From the NCBI GenBank assembly GCA_036844705.1, contig DAIUFH010000041.1:1-18916 (forward strand): a DNA stretch of 18,916 bases. Direction: 5' to 3'. A program made the translations under genes and the position numbers. This document shows, piece by piece, positions 14,910 through 18,916 of this stretch (positions are counted from its first letter, which is position 1; each line of letters starts with the position of its first letter). The notes under the pieces were generated by a model. It searched no databases. It was not told the DNA's origin and saw only the letters and a list, made by a program, of their open reading frames with translations. Source of the stretch: DAIUFH01 sp036844705 (GTDB lineage: Bacteria; Bacillota; Clostridia; Tissierellales; Tissierellaceae).

Positions 14910-16044
14910 AATTTCCCTTTAGCCATGGCATTGGATCTACATATGCCCCATTTTTTCTAACCTCAAAGTGACAGTGTGGTCCAGTTGAATTTCCTGTACT
15001 GCCTACCTTAGCTATAGTATCACCACGTTTAACATTAGTCCCATTTTTTACAGTTATAGCAGAATTGTGTCCATACAGAGTAACTATACCACTACCGTGA
15101 TCCACCATAACCGCCTTTCCATATCCACCTAACCAATCAGTATGTATTACAATACCATCAGCTGCAGCTTTTACAGCTGTACCTGTCGGTGCAGGAATAT
15201 CCACCCCTGTATGTAATTTCTTCGTTTTGAAGATTGGATGTATTCTATATCCATAATAAGAACTTATTCTACTATGTCCAGGAACAGGCCAAGACATTTT
15301 TCCTCCCGTATAAGGATTTGTGTTTCTTTGCAATTTTACTATCTTTGATTCTATGCTTTTAGCATATTCATTTAACTTATCATATTCCTTTTCATAAGCT
15401 TTAATATCTTTTTGTAGCTTAGACATTAAAAGTTCTTTTTCTCTTGAAACACTTTCCAAATTCTTTTTTCTAGCTTCAATCTTAGACTTAGTTACTTCAA
15501 CTGAAGCTCTTTGTGCCTCAAGTTCCGTCTTTTTTTGGTCTATTATATCTCTTTGTTCTTTCATGAACCTTATAAGATCTTTATCGTATTCAGCAATTGA
15601 TTGAATCATATCCTTCCTAGATAAAAAATCCTTTATATTGCCTGATGACAACAATACCTCTAGATAACCTACATTCCCATTTTTATACATTACTCTAAGT
15701 CTTTGATTAAAGGTATCTTCCTGCTCAGCTAGCTTTTCTTCAGCCGCATTCAATTCTTTTTCTGTTTCGGTGATTTTTAACCTGAGTTTATCCAGTTCAT
15801 TTTCTACCTTGGAAAGCTCAGTCGCCGCACCATCAATTTTTAAATCCAATTCCTCAATTTGTTTAGAAATATCTTTAGTTTGTGATTGCATAGATTTTAT
15901 TTCATTGTTTGTCTTATCTATCCTATTGTTGATATCTTTTTGTCGTTTCCTTAATTCATCAACAGTTTCCCCATAGGCTTGTACAACATTTAGGGAAAGA
16001 ATAATTATTATTAATAGAAATGCAACAATTCTTCTCTTCTTCAT
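14908..16044 (-). CDS. Coiled-coil M23 (LytM) peptidoglycan endopeptidase, likely FtsEX-controlled
   Basis: The 378-residue protein has a signal peptide (MKKRRIVAFLLIIII..., cut near VQA or AYG, residues 22-25), a long coiled coil (about 27-235; repeated K/E/L/I heptads such as KQIEELDLKIDGAATEL) and a C-terminal LytM domain (about 255-375). The metal and catalytic residues are present: H278 and D282 (HTGVD), H326 (LYGHNS), and H357/H359 (GPHCHFEV), so unlike EnvC it should be an active hydrolase. The architecture and the position right after ftsX match hydrolases or activators docked on FtsX by their coiled coil. I start at ATG 16042-16044 because AGGGGG stands 6 bases upstream; an ATG at 16062 overlaps the ftsX stop and lacks a ribosome site. 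Confidence 0.92.
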   Translation of the reverse strand: MKKRRIVAFLLIIIILSLNVVQAYGETVDELRKRQKDINNRIDKTNNEIKSMQSQTKDISKQIEELDLKIDGAATELSKVENELDKLRLKITETEKELNAAEEKLAEQEDTFNQRLRVMYKNGNVGYLEVLLSSGNIKDFLSRKDMIQSIAEYDKDLIRFMKEQRDIIDQKKTELEAQRASVEVTKSKIEARKKNLESVSREKELLMSKLQKDIKAYEKEYDKLNEYAKSIESKIVKLQRNTNPYTGGKMSWPVPGHSRISSYYGYRIHPIFKTKKLHTGVDIPAPTGTAVKAAADGIVIHTDWLGGYGKAVMVDHGSGIVTLYGHNSAITVKNGTNVKRGDTIAKVGSTGNSTGPHCHFEVRKNGAYVDPMPWLKGN

Positions 16045-16054
16045 AACCAACCCC

Positions 16055-16960
16055 CTACACATTTAAGAAACGTTTTAAAGAAACTATACTTCCCAATGCT
16101 CCAATACCCATTCCAATTGCTGAAAATATTATAGCGATATCTGTAAATATCACCTTAGGTGTCACTAATAATACAGAGAATAACGAATATAAACCTTCAT
16201 TTACTAGCCCAAAGAAATATTCATACCCAAAGTATACAATGAGAATGGAGACTACAGCTCCAACTAATCCTAATAGCACACCCTCTATTATAAATGGTCC
16301 TCTAATATAATTATTCGTAGCACCAACATATTTCATTATATTTATTTCTCTTCTGCGAGAGGTAACTGTAAGCTTTATGGTATTTGAAATAATGAATACA
16401 GATACAAATACCAATATAGCAATTAAAACAATTCCGCCAAGTCGTATGTAATCAGCAAAAGTAACAAGCTTATTTATTACATCTTTATCATATTTTACTT
16501 CCTCGACTCCGTCAAGTCCTTTTATACTATTTACGACATTTTCTGCAAATTCTATACCTTCTAATTTTATTACATAGGAATTAGGTAATGGATTATCTTT
16601 TTCCAAACCATCTAAAAGATATGCATCTTCTCCCCATTCTTCCTTGAAAGTCTCTAAAGCTTGATCCTTAGATTCATAAAGTATAGATACTACACCCTTA
16701 TTTTTAGCCACTTCTTCTTCTATATTATCCAATTGGTCATCAGTTGCATCATCTAATAGAAACACCTGAATTTCATCAAATTTTGTAGTCGTGTCTGCTA
16801 CAAAATTATTTATACTCAATATTATTATTAAAATCATACCTAATATCATCAATACAGCAGAGATTGAAGTAACAGAAGCGACTCCCATTCCTCTATTACG
16901 CCACATTCCTTGAAATCCCTGCTTGAAAATACTCCTAATTATTCGGAATCTCAAGTCCAT
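16055..16960 (-). CDS. ftsX: Cell division protein FtsX, membrane subunit
   Basis: The 301-residue protein shows the FtsX plan: a cytoplasmic start (MDLRFRIIRSIFKQGFQGMW), membrane span 1 (about 26-50), an extracellular domain (about 52-165) that in the family binds the hydrolase, then three spans and a short tail ending LKRFLNV. The RRREINIMKYVGAT segment after span 2 is the family's cytoplasmic coupling motif for the ATPase. The ATG at 16958-16960 is preferred because it gives the standard FtsX start and follows AAAGG; an ATG six codons upstream is possible. The gene overlaps ftsE by 26 bp and is 10 bp ahead of the hydrolase gene. Confidence 0.95.
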   Translation of the reverse strand: MDLRFRIIRSIFKQGFQGMWRNRGMGVASVTSISAVLMILGMILIIILSINNFVADTTTKFDEIQVFLLDDATDDQLDNIEEEVAKNKGVVSILYESKDQALETFKEEWGEDAYLLDGLEKDNPLPNSYVIKLEGIEFAENVVNSIKGLDGVEEVKYDKDVINKLVTFADYIRLGGIVLIAILVFVSVFIISNTIKLTVTSRRREINIMKYVGATNNYIRGPFIIEGVLLGLVGAVVSILIVYFGYEYFFGLVNEGLYSLFSVLLVTPKVIFTDIAIIFSAIGMGIGALGSIVSLKRFLNV

Positions 16961-17630
16961 AACCACCTTTCTGTTCATCTCTTGTAATTCTTCCGTCTTC
17001 TAACGCAATGACCCTTTTTCTCATTTCATTGACTATATCCTTTGCATGGGTTGCCATTAGCACGGTGGTCCCTCTTCCATTTATATCTGTTAAAGTATTC
17101 ATTACTTCTCTTGCAGTATCAGGGTCTAAATTACCTGTAGGCTCGTCCGCTATTAAAATAGGAGGATTGTTGACAATTGACCTCGCTATTGATACTCTTT
17201 GTTGCTCTCCTCCAGAAAGCTGATCCGGAAAGCTAGAAGCCTTCCTACTTAAGTCTACCATACTCAATACCATAGGAATCCTACGACGTATCTCCTTAGG
17301 ATGTGCTCCTATTATTTCCATGGCAAACGCTACATTTTCATATACAGTTTTATTGGGCAAAAGCCTAAAATCTTGAAATACTACCCCTACATTTCTTCGT
17401 ATATATGGCACTCTTCTATTGGGAAGCCTTGTAATATCTAACTCATTTACATATATCTTGCCTTCCGTGACATTCTCCTCTTTCAATAATAGCTTTATAA
17501 GTGTTGATTTTCCAGCACCACTTGAGCCAACTATAAATACGAACTCTCCTTTTTCTATATTCAGATCTATATTTGAAAGAGCTTTAACCCCATTTTTATA
17601 TTCCTTACTAACATCTAAAAATTTAATCAT
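16935..17630 (-). CDS. ftsE: Cell division ATP-binding protein FtsE
   Basis: The 231-residue ABC ATPase contains Walker A GSSGAGKST (about 35-43), a Q loop (VVFQDFRLLP), the signature LSGGEQQR, Walker B ILIADEPTGNLD and the H loop ATHA. The DFRLLP stretch after the Q loop and the IRRNVGVVFQ run are characteristic of FtsE rather than of other exporters. It pairs with FtsX to transmit ATP hydrolysis across the membrane and activate a murein hydrolase. The ATG follows GAGGTG by 7 bases. It is the first gene of the ftsE-ftsX-hydrolase operon and is divergent from the folate gene, with overlapping -10 boxes. Confidence 0.97.
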   Translation of the reverse strand: MIKFLDVSKEYKNGVKALSNIDLNIEKGEFVFIVGSSGAGKSTLIKLLLKEENVTEGKIYVNELDITRLPNRRVPYIRRNVGVVFQDFRLLPNKTVYENVAFAMEIIGAHPKEIRRRIPMVLSMVDLSRKASSFPDQLSGGEQQRVSIARSIVNNPPILIADEPTGNLDPDTAREVMNTLTDINGRGTTVLMATHAKDIVNEMRKRVIALEDGRITRDEQKGGYGLEIPNN

Positions 17631-17687
17631 TTTATCACCTCAATGGTCTTACTTTAAATATCGACAAGTTTTTACTTTCCCTTAATG

Positions 17688-17703
17688 TTATATTATAATA
17701 TAA
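17688..17703. promoter_or_regulatory. Palindromic shared -10 region of two divergent promoters
   Basis: TTATATTATAATATAA is a perfect 16-bp palindrome that contains TATAAT on both strands (plus 17694-17699, minus 17692-17697). The plus side has TTTACT (17671-17676) at 17 bp. The minus side has only TTTATT (17715-17720) at 17 bp. Confidence 0.5.
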
Positions 17704-17738
17704 ATTGGAATATAAATAAACAATCTGAGGTGATTTAT

Positions 17739-18311
17739 TTGGAAAAAAAAATAATGAGGAGGGAAGTACTTACTAAAAGAGCCAAGTTAGGAGATAATGG
17801 TAATATTTCCCTAAGCAAAGAAATAGTAAATACACTAATGGATTCAAGGTTTTATAAGGATGCCAAAACTATAATGATATTTATAAGCTTCGGTAGTGAG
17901 ATAAATACCCATGAGTTTATAAAAATAGGAATCAATGAAGGTAAAAACATTGCTGTTCCTGTTACTTTTAAGGAAGAAAGGATTATGAAACCTTCTATAA
18001 TAAAAAACTTTGATGAGTTAGAACCCGGATATTATAATATATTGACACCAAAGCAAGAGTTTATCAGATATATTGATCCATCGGAAATTGATTTAGTTAT
18101 AGTTCCAGGCGCTGTTTTTGATAGAGAAGGTTATAGAGTAGGATATGGCGGAGGATATTATGATAAATTTCTATCCTCTAAAATAAGAAAAGATATTTCA
18201 AAGATTGCAATTGCTTTTGATTTACAAATAGTAGATAAGGTTCCAAGAGAGGAACATGATATTTCGGTTGATTATATCATTACAGAAAAAGAAATCATTA
18301 AATGCAAATAA
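17739..18311 (+). CDS. 5-formyltetrahydrofolate cyclo-ligase
   Basis: The enzyme converts 5-formyl-THF to 5,10-methenyl-THF with ATP, returning a stored folate to the one-carbon pool in the cytoplasm. The 190-residue product has the basic start typical of the family (EKKIMRREVLTKRAKL) and the signature block IVPGAVFDREGYRVGYGGGYYD near residue 125-150. I start at TTG (17739-17741), 6 bases after GAGGTG. An in-frame ATG at 17685 lies upstream of the predicted -10 box, so it cannot be in the transcript. The gene is divergent from ftsE and is followed after 66 bp by the CofE-like gene, with no terminator between. Confidence 0.94.
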   Translation: MEKKIMRREVLTKRAKLGDNGNISLSKEIVNTLMDSRFYKDAKTIMIFISFGSEINTHEFIKIGINEGKNIAVPVTFKEERIMKPSIIKNFDELEPGYYNILTPKQEFIRYIDPSEIDLVIVPGAVFDREGYRVGYGGGYYDKFLSSKIRKDISKIAIAFDLQIVDKVPREEHDISVDYIITEKEIIKCK

Positions 18312-18332
18312 GTCTCCTATTTTAAATATTTG

Positions 18333-18341
18333 TGATATAAT
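18333..18341 (+). promoter_or_regulatory. Extended -10 promoter before the CofE-like gene
   Basis: TGATATAAT (TATAAT at 18336-18341) is an extended -10 box in the 66-bp gap. No -35 is visible. It may add to read-through from the cyclo-ligase gene. Confidence 0.5.
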
Positions 18342-18377
18342 TGTTAAGGAAAATTATTTTTTGGCTGGAGGGTAATT

Positions 18378-18916
18378 ATGGGTAGAACAATTGGTACGAC
18401 AGTAAGGGGAATTAGAACACCTATTATAAAATCAGGCGATGATTTGATTGATATTGTTGTTAATTCTGTTTTAGGGGCAGTTAAATCTGAGAATATTGTA
18501 CTTAAAGAAAAAGATGTTATAGGAGTTACCGAATCTCTTGTAGCAAGAGCACAAGGTAATTATGCGACCACTGATGATATTGGAAAGGATATTGCATCTA
18601 AATTCCCAGATGATATTGGAGTAATATTTCCTTTACTGAGTAGAAACAGATTCTCTATTCTTTTAAAGGGAATAGCAAAAAGTAATAGGAAAATTCATTT
18701 GTTATTGAGTTATCCTTCAGATGAAGTAGGAAATCATCTTATGAATATTGATAAAATGGATGAATTAAATATTAATCCATATACTGATGTACTTACAGAA
18801 GAAGATTATCGAAATCTATTTGGGAAAACAGTATTGCATCCATTTACAGGCATTGATTATGTTCAGCTATACAAGGACATTATCAATGAAAATGGTAATA
18901 TCTATTTTGCAAATGA
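18378..18916 (+). CDS. CofE-like (F420-0:gamma-glutamyl ligase family) protein, partial
   Basis: The frame starts at ATG 18378-18380, 6 bases after GGAGGG, and is open for 179 codons to the window edge, so the C-terminus is missing. It begins MGRTIGTTVRGIRTPII and continues with DDLIDIVVNSVLGAV and DVIGVTESLVARAQGNY. The last two resemble the N-terminal part of coenzyme F420-0:L-glutamate ligase, in which a metal-GTP site and the VTESIVA-type strand are typical. Clostridia mostly lack F420, so the substrate may differ, for example a folate or other gamma-glutamyl acceptor; this is inference from the neighbouring folate gene. Confidence in the family is fair, in the function low. Confidence 0.7.
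   Translation, partial: MGRTIGTTVRGIRTPIIKSGDDLIDIVVNSVLGAVKSENIVLKEKDVIGVTESLVARAQGNYATTDDIGKDIASKFPDDIGVIFPLLSRNRFSILLKGIAKSNRKIHLLLSYPSDEVGNHLMNIDKMDELNINPYTDVLTEEDYRNLFGKTVLHPFTGIDYVQLYKDIINENGNIYFAN

Noticed and set aside
14738..14926. 62-codon minus-strand frame between ctpB and the hydrolase gene
   Set aside because: It runs through the hydrolase terminator and the repeat mosaic, starts inside the hydrolase coding region and has no ribosome site.
16045..16062. ATG at 16062 as start of the M23 hydrolase
   Set aside because: It overlaps the ftsX stop, and the AGGGGG that would be its codons 3-4 is the ribosome site of the ATG at 16044.
17685..17738. ATG at 17685 as start of the cyclo-ligase
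   Set aside because: It lies upstream of the predicted -10 box and has no ribosome site; the TTG at 17739 has GAGGTG and gives the family's normal N-terminus.

Overview
This is an AT-rich chromosomal segment of a low-GC Gram-positive bacterium. The strong AGGAGG-type ribosome binding sites, frequent TTG/GTG starts, GAACnnnnGTTC SOS box, MinJ-like protein and the clustering of ftsEX, an M23 hydrolase, a carboxy-terminal processing protease and uvrBA all fit the Firmicutes. I would guess Clostridia, perhaps a Tissierellales-type anaerobe, but the species cannot be read from the sequence.

Layout. 1-225: start of an amino-acid ABC transporter substrate-binding lipoprotein (minus), with a consensus promoter and a structured ~160-nt leader. 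454-645: a 172-bp MITE-like element with 15-bp inverted ends and a 10-bp target duplication. 706-1522: a MntA/HepT toxin-antitoxin pair (minus). 1779-1895: a 38-codon membrane peptide (plus) whose end lies in a perfect 36-bp palindromic terminator shared with rsgA. 1969-3078: rsgA, preceded by a 22-codon small ORF and hairpins. 3339-4682: a secreted stalk-domain protein. 4796-5722: an AEC-family permease. 5789-10610: uvrB-uvrA under a LexA box. 10736-12328: a divergent lipoprotein of unknown function. 12312-17630: two envelope and division transcription units (minus), ftsE-ftsX-M23 hydrolase, then ctpB-type protease and MinJ-like PDZ protein. 17739-18916: 5-formyltetrahydrofolate cyclo-ligase and the start of a CofE-like gamma-glutamyl ligase (plus).

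How the genes work together. FtsEX is an ABC-type signal transducer that controls a coiled-coil murein hydrolase, and here the hydrolase is encoded directly after ftsX. CtpB and MinJ-like proteins accompany ftsEX in Bacillus, where they act in processing and division-site selection. UvrA and UvrB form the damage-recognition complex of excision repair, and the operon has a textbook SOS operator. The last two genes may both act on folate-like substrates.

No tRNA, rRNA, CRISPR array or complete transposase gene was seen. The best candidates for undescribed biology are the leader RNA at 226-388, the MITE and its relatives (one of which now supplies the last codons and stop of uvrA), the small ORF and hairpins before rsgA, and the small membrane ORF fused to its own terminator.
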